Shown piece after piece: positions 27,493 through 36,755 of a stretch of DNA of 64,000 bases. Below the pieces are notes generated by a model. The model was not told the DNA's origin. It worked only from the letters and a program-made list of their open reading frames with translations, and did not search any database. The stretch is from the NCBI GenBank assembly GCA_900317625.1, contig ONHK01000004.1:79615-143614 (forward strand). Direction: 5' to 3'. Source of the DNA: an uncultured Treponema sp. (GTDB taxonomy: Bacteria; Spirochaetota; Spirochaetia; Treponematales; Treponemataceae). The first letter of the stretch is position 1. Each line of letters starts with the position of its first letter. A program made the translations under genes and the position numbers.

Positions 27493-28542
27493 ATGTTCAA
27501 AAAAATAAAGGAAGTTCCGGGTTTTGTGTGGATTTTGCTGAAAACACTTTTGATTTCTGGAGTTGTGCTTGCTGTTTGCGGTCCTGTTTCGTGTAAAGCT
27601 ACGGAGGAAGGAATTGTTCTTGTTAATGACAGTTATTCTTGTCCGAAAATTGAAGATTTTTATGTTACCGGGGAAAATTCTGCGCGGATTGTTTTTGATC
27701 AGAAAGTTGCTTTAAAAGGCTTTAGTTTAAATCCGTTGGTTTCAGTTGAAAAAGTAAATGTGGAATGTTCGGAAAGTGAAGAAAGTTTGTGTCTTGTTGA
27801 TGTGATTTTTTCTGAGAATTTACAGATTGGCGAAAAATATAGTTTTTATGGAGAAGTTTCTGATAGAATCGGAAATTCTTTGACTTTCAGTTTGCCGTTG
27901 CTGGGATTTAATGGAAGAATTCCTGATATTGAGATTACAGAAATTCATCCGAAATATGCAAGCGGAAGCAATTCTTCTGGAAAATATTATAAATGCGAAT
28001 TTATTGAGCTAAGGATTTTGAGCGATGGAAATCTTTCGGGGCTGGAACTTTACAGTGCCTATGACGGAGCGGCGAAAAGTTTTGTTTTTCCTGCGCTGGA
28101 AGTTTTTCGTGGCGAGATTTTAATTGTTCATTTGCGGAAAAAAGATGATGCTGCTGTGAGCGAACTTGGAAGTGATTTGACTTTATCAAAGTCGAAGTAT
28201 TCTAGCGACAAGGCGAGGGACTTGTGGGCGGAAAATGAAAATGCGCGGCTTGGCGATGAAATGGATGTGATTTTGCTTAGGAATTCTGGGAACGGCACGA
28301 TTATTGACAGCGTTTGTTATGCTGAAGAATCTTCTGTAGATTGGAAATCTGATGAGATGAAAAATGCTGCGAAAATGGCTGTGGAATCAGGAAAGTGGAA
28401 TGATTCCAGCATTGCGGGTGCGATAAAATTAAACAAATTAACAGCCAGCAAGTCAATCGAGCGAATCGCGGAGGAATGTTCTGCCGAAAGCTGGCGGATG
28501 ACTGCAACAAGCAAAGAAACTCCTGGAGAAGTGGCTTATTAG
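27493..28542 (+). CDS. Lipoprotein with lamin-tail-like domain
   Basis: 349 residues. The signal peptide ends in lipobox GPVSC (Cys about 34). A bacterial Ig-like first half (ARIVFDQKVALKGFSL) is followed by a lamin-tail (LTD) type domain: IEITEIHP, then FIELRILSDGNLSGLELY and later IDSVCYAEE. LTD domains in bacteria occur in exported proteins, often beside nucleases, but no nuclease is present here. TGGAGG precedes the ATG. Monocistronic. Confidence 0.75.
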   Translation: MFKKIKEVPGFVWILLKTLLISGVVLAVCGPVSCKATEEGIVLVNDSYSCPKIEDFYVTGENSARIVFDQKVALKGFSLNPLVSVEKVNVECSESEESLCLVDVIFSENLQIGEKYSFYGEVSDRIGNSLTFSLPLLGFNGRIPDIEITEIHPKYASGSNSSGKYYKCEFIELRILSDGNLSGLELYSAYDGAAKSFVFPALEVFRGEILIVHLRKKDDAAVSELGSDLTLSKSKYSSDKARDLWAENENARLGDEMDVILLRNSGNGTIIDSVCYAEESSVDWKSDEMKNAAKMAVESGKWNDSSIAGAIKLNKLTASKSIERIAEECSAESWRMTATSKETPGEVAY

Positions 28543-28632
28543 GCATGTATAGTTTTTTGAACAAAAACCTTCATTTTTATCTTCTGTTTTGTAATATGGA
28601 CTAGTTGGCTTTTCTGTGTTAAATTATTCGTT

Positions 28633-30912
28633 ATGTGTGAATTATTAGCACCTGCGGGTAATATTGAATCATTGGACGCCGCTATTGGCGAAGGCGCTGA
28701 CGCTGTATATCTTGGCTTAAAATCGTTTAATGCAAGACTTAGAACTTCTAATTTTGCCTGGAATCAGTTTGAGGCTGCTGTTGGAGCGGTTCATCGTCTT
28801 GGAAAAAAAGTTTATGTTACTGTAAATACCGTTTGTGAGGAAAAAGAAACTGAACGGCTTTACAGATTCTTGGCGTATCTCGACAGAATTCATCCCGACG
28901 GTCTTATAGTTCAGGATTTGGGAATTATTCGTATGTGCCAGGAATTTTTTCCGAATCTGGAACTTCATGCTTCAACCCAGATGAATGTAGAAAGCGCGGC
29001 TGCTGCGAATCTTTTGTATGAAGAAGGTTTGAAGCGCGTTGTTGTTGCCCGCGAGCTTGGTTTTGAAGAAATAAAATATATAAAAGAACACACAAAAGCT
29101 GAAATTGAAATGTTTGTTCACGGGGCGCTCTGTGTAAGCGAATCTGGACTTTGTCTGTTTTCAAGTTTTTTGGGCGGAAAATCTGCAAACCGCGGAATGT
29201 GTGCCCAGGCTTGCCGCCGTTATTACACTGCGGAATATCCGGAAGGAATAAAGCAGGGCTATTATTTTTCTCCCTGTGATTTGCAGCTTATTGAACAGAT
29301 TCCGGAGCTTTGTGATTTGGGAATCAATTCGTTTAAGATTGAAGGACGCATGAAGAGCGCTGAATACGTTGGAAGTGTTGTTGCGGCTTATCGTTATGTG
29401 ATTGACCATTACAAGGAAGACAGAAAAGGTGCTGTTGCAACTGGAAAACGGATGCTTGCTTCAGATTTTGCCCGCTCAAAGACAACTTATTGGTACGGAT
29501 TTAAGGATGTAAAGGATGGCGTTGAAAATGCCGGTTCTAAGATTTTGAATCCAAATCAGGCTGGAGGAACTGGAATTTATTTAGGAACAGTTTCCCGCGT
29601 AAGAAAAGCTCCTGACGGTCTTATTGAGGAAGTGAAGAAAAATGCGGCTCCAGATGCAGATCCTTCAAGCCTTAAAATTCAGATGGCAATGCTTGCAGGT
29701 GGAAATTATGACCCTGATCCGGGGGATTCAATTCGCTTGCACAGTAAAGATGATTCTGGCAGAACGAGCCATAAAGTTCGCAGTGTTGAAATTGATGATG
29801 ATGGACACCGCTGGGTAGATATTCCTCTTAGCCACAGAATTGGAGACAGCGTTTATCTTCTGCAGATAAAATCGATGTCAAAACGTTATCCAAAAGTTTT
29901 GCCTGGCGATTTGAGCAAATTCAGAAAGCAGCCTGCTGATGAAAAACTTCCGTTCCTTGATGTTACTCCAGTTGAGGGCAGGGAACTTTCTTATTTTCCT
30001 GAAGGAATTTATGTTCAAGTTTCTACAATTGATGATGTGTTCCTTGCCCAGGCTCTTCATCCGGTGCGGCTTATTATAGAATTTACCTGCGACACAAAAT
30101 ATGACTTGCTTACTGGAAAAACAGTTCTTCCGATTTCAAAAAAAGCGATTTATATTTCGCTTGACCCTTATTGTCCGGCTTCAAAAGAAGAGGAACTTCG
30201 CGCGGATTTAGAGAATCTTATTGAAAAAGGTTATACAAGTTTTGTTGTTAACAATATTGCCCAGATACAGATGCTAAAAGGAAAAAATGTCCATATAATC
30301 GCGGGACCTTATCTTTATACATTCAACAGGTGGGCAGTTTCTTTTTTTGAAAATCAGGATATTGGTGCTTTTGTTATGCCGTATGAAGATTCTAGAAAAA
30401 ATCTTGAGGCAACTTTTGACCAGAATGTACGTGCAAGGGTTTTGGTTCCTGTTTTTGCTTATCCTGCACTTTTTAGAATTAGATTCAAACTTCCAGAAGA
30501 TTATGGATTCACTTATTTTTCTGACAAAGAAGAAGGAATGTTCAAAGTTGTTTCTTCTGATGATGGTTCATTTGTAATGCCGGAATTGCCGTTCTCTTTG
30601 CTTGATAAGACAGAATTTCTTTCCCAGGCAGGATTCAAGAAAATTCTGGTGGATTTTTCAAAGACAAAACTTACAAAAGGTCAGATAAAGAATGTAAGCA
30701 GCTCATTGTTTAAAAAGCAGCCTTTCCCGGAAGTGAACCGCTTTAACTGGAAAGATGGTTTTTATAATCCTCAGCAGATTGAAGAATATAAAGCCAGCAA
30801 CGAACGTGCTGCCGCCGCAAGATTGGCTCAAACAAAGGGAGGTAGTCGCAAGCCTAAAGCTCGTGGCGGAGTTGTCCGCGCTGGCAGGAAAAATCAAAAC
30901 AGAAAATACTAG
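28633..30912 (+). CDS. Peptidase U32-family protein (RNA hydroxylation type)
   Basis: 759 residues. The U32 signature EMFVHGALCVSESGLCLFS is complete. Further Cys (RGMCAQACRRYY, FSPCDLQL) match the probable iron-sulfur site of RlhA/TrhP-type enzymes, which hydroxylate 23S rRNA or tRNA wobble uridine and are not true proteases. The long second half is as in full-length two-domain members. The last 30 residues are a basic Arg/Lys/Gly tail, perhaps for RNA contact. No Shine-Dalgarno is visible, and TAAATT lies 7 nt before the ATG. Which RNA is modified is unknown. Confidence 0.88.
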   Translation: MCELLAPAGNIESLDAAIGEGADAVYLGLKSFNARLRTSNFAWNQFEAAVGAVHRLGKKVYVTVNTVCEEKETERLYRFLAYLDRIHPDGLIVQDLGIIRMCQEFFPNLELHASTQMNVESAAAANLLYEEGLKRVVVARELGFEEIKYIKEHTKAEIEMFVHGALCVSESGLCLFSSFLGGKSANRGMCAQACRRYYTAEYPEGIKQGYYFSPCDLQLIEQIPELCDLGINSFKIEGRMKSAEYVGSVVAAYRYVIDHYKEDRKGAVATGKRMLASDFARSKTTYWYGFKDVKDGVENAGSKILNPNQAGGTGIYLGTVSRVRKAPDGLIEEVKKNAAPDADPSSLKIQMAMLAGGNYDPDPGDSIRLHSKDDSGRTSHKVRSVEIDDDGHRWVDIPLSHRIGDSVYLLQIKSMSKRYPKVLPGDLSKFRKQPADEKLPFLDVTPVEGRELSYFPEGIYVQVSTIDDVFLAQALHPVRLIIEFTCDTKYDLLTGKTVLPISKKAIYISLDPYCPASKEEELRADLENLIEKGYTSFVVNNIAQIQMLKGKNVHIIAGPYLYTFNRWAVSFFENQDIGAFVMPYEDSRKNLEATFDQNVRARVLVPVFAYPALFRIRFKLPEDYGFTYFSDKEEGMFKVVSSDDGSFVMPELPFSLLDKTEFLSQAGFKKILVDFSKTKLTKGQIKNVSSSLFKKQPFPEVNRFNWKDGFYNPQQIEEYKASNERAAAARLAQTKGGSRKPKARGGVVRAGRKNQNRKY

Positions 30913-30935
30913 AAATTCACCTTTTCTGTTCTAGC

Positions 30936-31403
30936 CTAAAAAGCTATTGCTTCTTCTGGAATCTGTTCCTGAATTTCCTCAGAAACGGCAGCCTGATTTG
31001 CTTCTTTCATTGCTTCAAGTTTTTCTTCAGAAGTGCCTGCTGTTTCAGAAGAATTTCCTGTGATTTCAGAAGTAAGGCGTTTTTTAAATTCAACGTGTTC
31101 TGCAATAATTGATATTCTGCTGGCAGTTTTGCCTTCGCTGTTTGTCCATCGGCTCTGCTTTAGCCGTCCAACAACTCTGATTCCTCTGCCTTTTTCACAA
31201 TTTTTCTGGCAAGATTCAGCCATTTTCCCGAAAGTTTCAATGTTGAAGAAAGAAACTTCATTAACGCCTTCACCGTCCGTATTCTTGTAAAAACGATTTA
31301 CCGCAACAGGAATGTTACAGATTTTGTGGCCATTCGCAGTTTCCTTGAATTCTGGTTCGCGAGTTACATTTCCTTCAATAATAAGAGAGTTTAGTTGATT
31401 CAT
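30936..31403 (-). CDS. ssb: Single-stranded DNA-binding protein
   Basis: 155 residues. The OB-fold occupies about 1-110: NSLIIEGNVTREPEF, VSFFNIETFGKMAESC and KGRGIRVVGRLKQSRW. An acidic linker follows. The tip EEAIAF replaces the common DDDIPF, so contacts with partner proteins may differ. GAGG precedes the ATG. A hairpin with a T tract lies about 45 bp upstream. Confidence 0.95.
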   Translation of the reverse strand: MNQLNSLIIEGNVTREPEFKETANGHKICNIPVAVNRFYKNTDGEGVNEVSFFNIETFGKMAESCQKNCEKGRGIRVVGRLKQSRWTNSEGKTASRISIIAEHVEFKKRLTSEITGNSSETAGTSEEKLEAMKEANQAAVSEEIQEQIPEEAIAF

Positions 31404-31445
31404 AAAAATACCTCATTTTGAATGCAATTTGCTTTTTGCCGGCTA

Positions 31446-31476
31446 TAAAAAGCGACGGTTTATTTTTGTCCGTCAC
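31446..31476 (-). terminator. Terminator between the 636-aa gene and ssb
   Basis: On the minus strand GTGACGG / CCGTCGC (one G-T pair) is followed by TTTTT. It ends the 636-aa gene. If the ssb promoter lies upstream of it, it would act instead as a leader attenuator of ssb. Confidence 0.75.
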
Positions 31477-31547
31477 TTATATATAGCAATTCTTTTTCAA
31501 AATAAGAAATGAATCACAAAAAAAATTGAAAATTATTTGATTATTTT

Positions 31548-33458
31548 TTATCCATTTGAAAGAAGTCTGAGCATATAAAGTTCAACGTAGATTGTAAGGG
31601 CTTCCTCTTCCTTGATTTTCTGCATGTTAGGAGTTTTTACAAGACCTTCCGCAAGAGAACGCAATCTGTTTTCGTCAAATGTCTGTGCGGAAATTGTACG
31701 CATTATTTTCCGTGTGTAATCCCTGATCAGGCAATTTACATCCTCTGCAAGGCTGTTATGAGCCTCTTTTGTAATCATCTTGTTCCAGATTTTTCCGTAT
31801 GAATCAAGTTCCCTGTCGATTGTTGAACCAGAAGGAACAAGCTCTTCCGCGATATTTTTTGCGGCGGCCTGAATCGCTTCTTTTTTGTTCATGGATTTTG
31901 CAGGTTTCTGAAGCTCTTCATCATCTGGAATGTCATCTGCGGTAAATTCTTTCTGGGCAATTTTATTTTGGGTAGTTTTACGTTTTTTCTTTGAAAAAAG
32001 ACTTGCGAGCCACGAGATAACCGGAATTGTGTACCAGAACGGAAGCATCATTTTTGCATTTGCAAGAATTGTCGTGTTTTTCAGCATAAGAAGTTCCGAA
32101 TATGAAACCAGTTTTCCGCCCGAAAAAATATGGAATGTCGGTTCAGAAGAATTATGGTCACTTTCATAGTTGAGCATTGTAAGAAAATTTGCGTTCAGCA
32201 AAGCGTACAGAACAGGAGAAAGGTCGTGGATTTCTTTTTTCAGGCAGTTTTCAAAATCTTTTTCGCTGCGCATTTCCGGTAGTTTCTCGTAGTTGCTGAG
32301 AATTTTAAACCATTTGTCTGTAAGATGTTTTTCAATCGTGTCGTGGGCTTCGTTTGCAAGTCTGATTACAAGCGGAAAAACTTTTGTTTTATAGATGAAA
32401 TATCGCGCTCCAGTTTCAATTTTGAACACAAGAACCTGCGGAAGCTCGTTATTTTCACATTCAGTTGTGATTTTCTGAAGAAATTCCTTTAAATCTTCTT
32501 CGTCGTATTGTCCGTAAAGCAGAGCGCCTTTTGAATCTTTAAGTTTTAAAATGCTTTCCATTGAAAAGAAATACGGCGGACGCGCAAGAGCGGCTCTAAG
32601 TTCGTTCAACGCATTTTCCTTGTTCTGCTGTTTTGAGGCTTTTTCCTTTAAAGTCATCATCCAGACTTCAGAAACCGCGACTGCCTGCAGGACATTTGTG
32701 TCTTCTGTTGTGCGGTCTTTTATTTTTTCAAAATCAAGGCGGATAAAATAGCAGAGCTGATTCCAAAAATAGAACGCATCGCCTGAAAAATCAAAAGTCT
32801 GGTCAGAAGTGTCCGGGTGCTGAAGAAATTTTGTAAAAAACGCCTGCGCGGCAATTTCTTTGCTTGGATTCGCGACACGCACTTTTTTCTGGAAGTAATC
32901 GTGATATTCATCTTTTTTGAGCATATTGCGGATTTTAGCCATTGCATCACGAGTAACAAAATTTATTGGAACACATTCAGGAACAAGAAGAGAAGGAATA
33001 TCGCGCGGCATAAGAATGCAGAAAAGCTTTGGAGATTTTGTGTTCTGTTTTATCTGCCATTCTTCTACAGCATCTTCAAGTGATTTTTTTTCAAGTGCCT
33101 CTGCTGGAAGTTGCTTCGGAAGGTCATTTACGCACGGAAAAGGAATCTGCGGATTTGATAAAATTTCCTTGTATTTATTTGCATAATAAATTGAATATGC
33201 CGTTATGCAGGCAATTGTGATTTTTCCGCCGTTTTGCTGAATCAGAAAAACTTCATGCTTGTTTTGGTAGTCTTCCAGTTCTTTTAAAAGAGTCGATTCT
33301 GGAACTTCAAGATATTGAACCAAGTCAGGTTGTTCTTCCAGATTTCGTGAAGCGTATTTTTTTAAGTAATCACAAAACTCTCTAAAATTGATGAAAGCCG
33401 ATCCCTGTTTTTTTGCGTATTGCCTAAGAATCGTTCCCAAATTTGCAGATGTAGACAT
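31548..33458 (-). CDS. Large conserved-looking protein of unknown function
   Basis: 636 residues. I recognise no family. It is probably mostly helical and cytoplasmic; one moderately hydrophobic stretch (MMLPFWYTIPVISWLASLF, about residue 467) could be a membrane or hairpin segment and is followed by a Lys-rich run. The N-terminus (ILRQYAKKQGSAFINFREFCDYL) could be a small helical domain. No Shine-Dalgarno is present; TATAAT ends 7 nt before the ATG. The gene is single and complete, and codon use is like its neighbours. Confidence 0.75.
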   Translation of the reverse strand: MSTSANLGTILRQYAKKQGSAFINFREFCDYLKKYASRNLEEQPDLVQYLEVPESTLLKELEDYQNKHEVFLIQQNGGKITIACITAYSIYYANKYKEILSNPQIPFPCVNDLPKQLPAEALEKKSLEDAVEEWQIKQNTKSPKLFCILMPRDIPSLLVPECVPINFVTRDAMAKIRNMLKKDEYHDYFQKKVRVANPSKEIAAQAFFTKFLQHPDTSDQTFDFSGDAFYFWNQLCYFIRLDFEKIKDRTTEDTNVLQAVAVSEVWMMTLKEKASKQQNKENALNELRAALARPPYFFSMESILKLKDSKGALLYGQYDEEDLKEFLQKITTECENNELPQVLVFKIETGARYFIYKTKVFPLVIRLANEAHDTIEKHLTDKWFKILSNYEKLPEMRSEKDFENCLKKEIHDLSPVLYALLNANFLTMLNYESDHNSSEPTFHIFSGGKLVSYSELLMLKNTTILANAKMMLPFWYTIPVISWLASLFSKKKRKTTQNKIAQKEFTADDIPDDEELQKPAKSMNKKEAIQAAAKNIAEELVPSGSTIDRELDSYGKIWNKMITKEAHNSLAEDVNCLIRDYTRKIMRTISAQTFDENRLRSLAEGLVKTPNMQKIKEEEALTIYVELYMLRLLSNG

Positions 33459-33465
33459 AGAATTA

Positions 33466-33494
33466 ATTATAAACGTAAAATATTTTATTCACAA
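33466..33494 (-). promoter_or_regulatory. Promoter of the 636-aa gene, predicted leaderless
   Basis: On the minus strand: TTGTGA (33494-33489), 17 bp, perfect TATAAT (33471-33466), then 7 nt to the ATG at 33458. Confidence 0.6.
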
Positions 33495-33589
33495 GAAGTT
33501 TTAGAACCTTGCGCAAAAATTAATTCATTCAGCTTGTTTTATTGAATAAAAACATTTATAGCAATAAAATATAAAAAAGGAAAAAACTT

Positions 33590-34738
33590 ATGATTTCAAC
33601 ACGAATGGAAAATTTACACCCTTATGTTCCTGGTGAGCAGCCAAAAGACAGGGTTTACATAAAACTTAATGCAAATGAAAATCCTTATCCGCCGTGTAAA
33701 AATGTTGTGGATGCGGTTTCTGACTTTGTAAAAAATAATCCGATGCGGCTTGCGCTTTATCCAGATCCTGATTCGCTTGAGCTTCACGCCGCAATTGCAG
33801 AAATGCTGAATAAAACTGGCGGCGTTCTGTGCAATGCTAAAGTTTCCGGCGAAAAGGTTGAGCCTTCCGAAAAAGACAGAATTCCTTTTAAGGTGACTCC
33901 GGAAATGATTTATTCAGGAAACGGAAGCGATGAAGTTCTTTCTTTTGTTTTCTATGCTTTTTTTGACAGCGGAAAACGGCTTGTGCTTCCTGAATTTACT
34001 TATAGTTTTTACCCGGTTTATGCAGGTTTCTACAATATTCAGACTGATATTGTTCCAATGAAAAAAGACTGGTCTCTGGATACGGAAGAAATGCTTTTGC
34101 GCGCCAAAAAAAATAATTCCGGGCTGATTTTTGCAAATCCGAACGCGCCGAGCGGAATCGGACTAAAACGGGATGACGTACGTGAAATGCTGAAAAAAGC
34201 TTCTCCTGACCAGATTTTTGTTGTTGACGAGGCATACTGCGATTTTGGCGGTGAATCATGCATCCCGCTGCTGGAAGAATTCAAGAATCTTCTTATTGTA
34301 CGGACATTCAGCAAAAGCCTTTGCGGGGCGGGGCTTCGTCTTGGCTACATTGTCGCTTCTCCTGAAATTGTGAATTATATTACAACCGTAAAAAACAGCC
34401 TTAACCATTTTCCGATTGATGCGATTGCCCAGTGTGCAGGAATTACAGCCTGCAAAAATCCTGCATATTACTGTGAATGTGCAAAAAAAGTTGTTGATGA
34501 GCGGGAAAAATTCCAGGATTTCTTAAAGGAGCAAGGTTGGATTTTTATTCCTTCAAAAACAAATTTTGTGCTGGCAAAAAATCCAAAAGTCAGCGGTGAA
34601 AAAGTCTACGAGGAAATAAAAAAACAAGGAATTCTTGTGCGCCATTTTAACACAAAAGGAATAGAAGATTTCGTCCGCATAACAATCGGAACAGAAGCCC
34701 AGATGAACGCACTGAAAACCGCAATAAAAAATATCTAG
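33590..34738 (+). CDS. hisC: Histidinol-phosphate aminotransferase-like PLP enzyme
   Basis: 382 residues of aminotransferase class I/II, HisC type: KLNANENPYPP, YSGNGSDEVLSF, PNAPSGIG, VVDEAYCDFGG and the PLP Lys in RTFSKSLCGAGLRLGY. It would make L-histidinol phosphate from imidazole-acetol phosphate, or act on aromatic acids. An insert of about 25 residues (around 78-103) with many charged residues precedes the PLP-phosphate segment. No other his gene is nearby. AAAAGG precedes the ATG. Confidence 0.88.
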   Translation: MISTRMENLHPYVPGEQPKDRVYIKLNANENPYPPCKNVVDAVSDFVKNNPMRLALYPDPDSLELHAAIAEMLNKTGGVLCNAKVSGEKVEPSEKDRIPFKVTPEMIYSGNGSDEVLSFVFYAFFDSGKRLVLPEFTYSFYPVYAGFYNIQTDIVPMKKDWSLDTEEMLLRAKKNNSGLIFANPNAPSGIGLKRDDVREMLKKASPDQIFVVDEAYCDFGGESCIPLLEEFKNLLIVRTFSKSLCGAGLRLGYIVASPEIVNYITTVKNSLNHFPIDAIAQCAGITACKNPAYYCECAKKVVDEREKFQDFLKEQGWIFIPSKTNFVLAKNPKVSGEKVYEEIKKQGILVRHFNTKGIEDFVRITIGTEAQMNALKTAIKNI

Positions 34739-34772
34739 TGGAGAGTTCTTTAGCCAGAAAAAAGGAATTTAT

Positions 34773-35459
34773 ATGAAATTTTTGATTTTGACAGACATTC
34801 ATGGAAATGTCGCTGATTTGGATAAACTTGATTCGGAATTTAAAGCAGCTGATGCGGTTATTTTTGCCGGCGATTTTTGCGAATGTTTTAAGACAGAAAC
34901 TTCCAAGCCGGTTCTGGATGCGCTTGTAAAAAAGCATGATGAAATTTATGCGGTTTTAGGAAACTGCGACGAGCCTGAATTTATTGAGCAGCTTGAGGAC
35001 GCAGGGATAAACGCAGAACGGATTTTGAATTATACAGATGGAATTGCAATTGTTGGTTCTGGCGGCGGCAGCAAATTTACAGGAAAAACTCCTAACGAAC
35101 GCGAAGAGGATGAGCTTATCTCTGATTTTGATATTTTGAACCAGCAGGAATTTAACGGCGACTATTCAAATGTGATTCTTGTAAGCCACAATCCACCGAA
35201 AGATACAAAATGCGATGCGGTAAATTCAGAGCTTCATGCAGGTTCTGCAAAATTCCGCGCGCTTATTGAAGAAAAAAAGCCGCTTGCTGTTATTACAGGA
35301 CACATTCATGAAGGTGTTGGAACTGACAAAATTGGAAATACGCTTGTAATGAATTCAGGTTGTTTTGGCGAAAACGGAACTTACGGAATCCTTGAAGTTG
35401 AAAAACAGAACGGAATCTGGTCTGTAAAAAACGCAGAAATCAAAAAGATTGAAAAATAA
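34773..35459 (+). CDS. Calcineurin-like metallophosphoesterase
   Basis: 228 residues. Metal ligands are visible: LTDIHGN (D-x-H), FAGDFCE (GD), LGNCDEPE (GNCD), VSHNPP and ITGHIHEG (GHxH). This is the small YfcE/MJ0936-like class with phosphodiesterase activity on simple esters; the physiological substrate is unknown. It starts 34 bp after hisC with AAGGA before the ATG, so it may share its mRNA. Confidence 0.9.
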   Translation: MKFLILTDIHGNVADLDKLDSEFKAADAVIFAGDFCECFKTETSKPVLDALVKKHDEIYAVLGNCDEPEFIEQLEDAGINAERILNYTDGIAIVGSGGGSKFTGKTPNEREEDELISDFDILNQQEFNGDYSNVILVSHNPPKDTKCDAVNSELHAGSAKFRALIEEKKPLAVITGHIHEGVGTDKIGNTLVMNSGCFGENGTYGILEVEKQNGIWSVKNAEIKKIEK

Positions 35460-35491
35460 ACCTGTTCTGCAGTGAGTTTTGGCGGTTCAGA

Positions 35492-36445
35492 TTATTCCTG
35501 GAAATTCTGGACCAGCCGGAATCCCATGTAATCGTAACATTCGTTTGCGTCATAGCCGTAGCGTTCTGCGGCAAAGCAAAATACTGTGTATTCAGAAAAA
35601 CTTCCGCCGCGGCAAGTTCTTTGGCTTCCGTATTCAGGGCCGGCAGCTATTTCATTCTGTTTTTGTTCTGTATAGTCCGCAAACCAGTCCCAGCAGAATT
35701 CCAGAAGATTCCCTGACATATCAAAAATTCCGGCGGCGTTTGCGTTTCCAGTTCCCGGGGAAGGAAGCTCATCCTCTGAAAATGGAGTTCCTGCCGTTCC
35801 GACTGCCATTGAAGCGTCTGCATTTTCATTTGTCCAGGCATATTCTGTAGTTCTGTTCGCTTCATCCGAGGAAAAATCGCCGCTTGCCTTGTTTCCTTTT
35901 TGAAGTCCGTTTTTTGACCAGCGTGCGGCAAATTCCCATTCTGCTTCTGTCGGAAGCCTGAATCCGTTTGCGTTAAAATCGCATTTTGCAAGGTCGCATT
36001 TTGCTGTGTCTGCGGAATTTCTTAGGATTTCGCCATTGTATGTGTAGCAAGGAGTTAAACCGCAATATTCGCTGAACGCATTGCACCAGACAATTGCATC
36101 GTGCCAGCTTATCATTGTTACTGGCTGACCGAATCCTTTTTGCGTTGGAGATTTTCCGCGGCGTGCCCTTGAGCCTTCCTGACCAGGATTTTGGAATCTG
36201 TAGCCGTTTTTTTCTGAATCTTTTCTGACTTGAAACCAAAGCGTGTAGGGCGTTTCGTATTTATTGATTAAAAATGATTTTACATTTCTTTTTGCAGTGT
36301 ATGTCTGTACATCTTCGCCGATTGTGTATGAGCCTGAAGGAATCTGCACCATGTCAAGCTCGTTGAATGTTGCGCGCTCATTTTTTTGCGCAAAACAAAC
36401 TGCTGAAACTGCAAAAAAAAGAATGGATAAGATTTTGTTTTTCAT
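35492..36445 (-). CDS. Secreted FGE/SUMF1-fold protein lacking the first catalytic Cys
   Basis: 317 residues with a signal peptide cleaved near CFAQK. The body has the formylglycine-generating enzyme fold: MVQIPSGSYTIGE, ISWHDAIVWCNAFSEYCGL, GFRLPTEAEWEFAAR, FDMSGNLLEFCWDW and a C-terminal RGGSF...MGFRLVQ. In true FGE, Cys occurs three and eight residues after GGS; here the first is Glu and only the second is Cys. So a sulfatase-activating role is unlikely. Treponemes carry many such proteins of unknown role. AGGAGG precedes the ATG. Confidence 0.85.
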   Translation of the reverse strand: MKNKILSILFFAVSAVCFAQKNERATFNELDMVQIPSGSYTIGEDVQTYTAKRNVKSFLINKYETPYTLWFQVRKDSEKNGYRFQNPGQEGSRARRGKSPTQKGFGQPVTMISWHDAIVWCNAFSEYCGLTPCYTYNGEILRNSADTAKCDLAKCDFNANGFRLPTEAEWEFAARWSKNGLQKGNKASGDFSSDEANRTTEYAWTNENADASMAVGTAGTPFSEDELPSPGTGNANAAGIFDMSGNLLEFCWDWFADYTEQKQNEIAAGPEYGSQRTCRGGSFSEYTVFCFAAERYGYDANECYDYMGFRLVQNFQE

Positions 36446-36538
36446 GAAATTCTCTCATTCCTCCTGATATTATGGTTTTGCCTGTATTTTTTAGTCCGCA
36501 TTAGTTGTTGCAATAGAACAAGCCTAAAAAGTTGCACT

Positions 36539-36751
36539 CTAAGCAAAATTCTGATTTTCAATCAGTCCATACAAATACAATGCGCTTTGACCGTATAGAC
36601 CCATGGAGTCGTCTTCAAGAAGTTCTGCTAGTGGAGAATTGTAAATTATCCGCAGGGCTTCATTTTCTGTTAAATTTTTATTTTTCATCAGAAGTTCTGC
36701 AATTTGAGGAATCAAAATCGTTTTTACAAGATGATGTGTGTCTGCCATTTT
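36539..36751 (-). CDS. 70-residue helical protein, third gene of the DUF3791/DUF3990 unit
   Basis: ATG at 36751 follows GAGGCAAAA; an upstream start at 36784 would overlap the previous gene. The sequence ADTHHLVKTILIPQIAEL, then NEALRIIYNSPLAELLEDD, resembles small helical proteins commonly beside DUF3990 genes, though I cannot name the family with confidence. It starts 4 bp after the DUF3990 stop. It may act as an antitoxin or accessory factor. Confidence 0.7.
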   Translation of the reverse strand, partial: KMADTHHLVKTILIPQIAELLMKNKNLTENEALRIIYNSPLAELLEDDSMGLYGQSALYLYGLIENQNFA

Positions 36752-36755
36752 TGCC

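Noticed and set aside
33824..34611. The heptapeptide KVSGEKV occurring twice in HisC as a sign of duplication
   Set aside because: The two copies use different codons and lie in unrelated structural contexts; chance is more likely.
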